A stretch of DNA of 64,000 nt from an uncultured Chthonomonas sp. (lineage in GTDB: Bacteria; Armatimonadota; Chthonomonadetes; Chthonomonadales; Chthonomonadaceae): contig CAIXIX010000456.1 of assembly GCA_903919615.1 (NCBI GenBank), positions 32,541-96,540 of the forward strand. The letters are read 5' to 3'. The first letter of the stretch is position 1, and each line of letters starts with the position of its first letter. The notes under the pieces are model-generated. The model was not told the origin of the DNA and did no database searches. It was given only the letters and a program-made list of their open reading frames with translations. Below, one piece after another: positions 63,389 to 64,000 of this stretch. Position numbers and translations under genes: made by a program.

Positions 63389-64000
63389 TTATGGCAGTCC
63401 CAATGGCACGGTGAGGGTCATCACGCAAAGCGTATTGCCCGAAATAGTCGGAATTTTGCCCCGGAGTGGCCATTGCCCGGCCGTTAGTACTCCAGGCGGG
63501 AATACTGCTCGGCGTACCAACGTAGACACTAAGGCAGTTCCATCCGCACCGGTATCTGCGGAGCCGTAAACAGTTATTGTTCCGTGGATGCCCAATGGCT
63601 CGCTACTTGTATAGGTCATGGTGTACGAGAAATCGACATGAACGCCAACAACCGGTTGACCGTAGTTATCCGTTACTGTGGCTACGAACGTTGATCCAAT
63701 TGCCGGACCGGTCATCGATGTCGGATTGACCGTCATCTTAATCATGTTCGTAACTTTAACAGTAATGGTGTCGTCGCTTGGGCCGTCGTTGGCATCACCG
63801 GCAAAGTCAGCGGTAAGCTTGTAACCTGCAGTGGGTGCGAGAACCGGGATTTTGTAGGGTGTCGTTGCAACACCGAGGACGTTCGTTGTGAGGGCTATGC
63901 TATCGCCATTGGCCGCTGTAACCGTCACCGGCTTGGCAACCAGGGGGCGTCCGTCCTCTTCCATGAACACAGTCAAGTGGATCGTCTGCCCATTCACTGC
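63389..64000 (-). CDS. Secreted Ig-like repeat protein, copy 2, 5' end outside window
   Basis: Partial: the frame stays open to the end of the window. The bases 63721-64000 equal 62841-63120 except at five positions, with no gaps. The rest (63389-63720) is related but diverged. The stop codon and last 110 residues are its own. The two genes come from a recent tandem duplication or have been homogenised by gene conversion. Confidence 0.75.
   Translation of the reverse strand, partial: AVNGQTIHLTVFMEEDGRPLVAKPVTVTAANGDSIALTTNVLGVATTPYKIPVLAPTAGYKLTADFAGDANDGPSDDTITVKVTNMIKMTVNPTSMTGPAIGSTFVATVTDNYGQPVVGVHVDFSYTMTYTSSEPLGIHGTITVYGSADTGADGTALVSTLVRRAVFPPGVLTAGQWPLRGKIPTISGNTLCVMTLTVPLGLP

Overview
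The window reads as a chromosomal segment of a diderm, saprophytic bacterium of moderate-to-high GC. Armatimonadota is my best guess. The reasons are a DUF1559-like pseudopilin with an [23 protein letters not shown] segment after the prepilin helix, a DUF6785/DUF6784-type membrane protein, GH172 and GH99/71-like secreted enzymes, and an apolipoprotein N-acyltransferase. The phylum call is inference. I found no rRNA, tRNA, insertion sequence, phage or CRISPR array.

Layout. 1-8.2 kb: carbohydrate-active enzymes (a 5'-truncated GH36-like enzyme, a GH99/71-like protein, a GH172/DUF2961 protein) flank a metal P-type ATPase whose leader contains a well-matched NiCo (czcD-type) riboswitch with an intrinsic terminator. 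8.3-14.9 kb: an unknown coiled-coil protein, purC, a large transporter-like membrane protein, an SDR with an altered active site, a cupin, a small membrane-anchored protein and a Uma2 nuclease. 15-20.9 kb: a minus-strand arabinoside operon (substrate-binding lipoprotein, two ABC permeases, GH51 arabinofuranosidase, clan GH-A hydrolase) with stop/start overlaps. 21-30.3 kb: a YadA-head-like repeat protein, a small membrane protein, polA, pnuC, gdhA and an NHL-repeat lipoprotein. 30.4-38.6 kb: gpmA, a TPR-AAA ATPase, mqnD, serA, uvrB and a CarH-type B12 photoreceptor-repressor. 38.8-48.6 kb: a very large secreted hydrolase-like protein, a NUDIX enzyme, a lipoprotein, lnt, an alpha/beta hydrolase, a ZIP transporter and an RpoD-family sigma factor. 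49-62.4 kb: a helicase-associated/WYL-like protein, a DprE1/DprE2-like pair, a pseudopilin, mfd and the pdhA-pdhB-pdhC operon. 62.5 kb to the end: two tandem near-identical Ig-like secreted proteins.

The signal that ordinary features do not explain is a family of short-period G-rich arrays that begin at or within a few bases of stop codons. One type has period 7 (consensus GGTNTTN) and the other period 8 (consensus NNNGGTAA, with an AGTG variant). They occur at about nine places, nearly always with the G-rich strand equal to the coding strand of the gene just ended. At two places the octamer array is followed by a heptamer array. Between the convergent genes at 24.0-24.1 kb two heptamer arrays face each other across a 9-bp inverted repeat. 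One array supplies the last codons and the stop codon of the GH36-like gene. They resemble in style the short tandem repeats of cyanobacteria, but I know of no description of this family.
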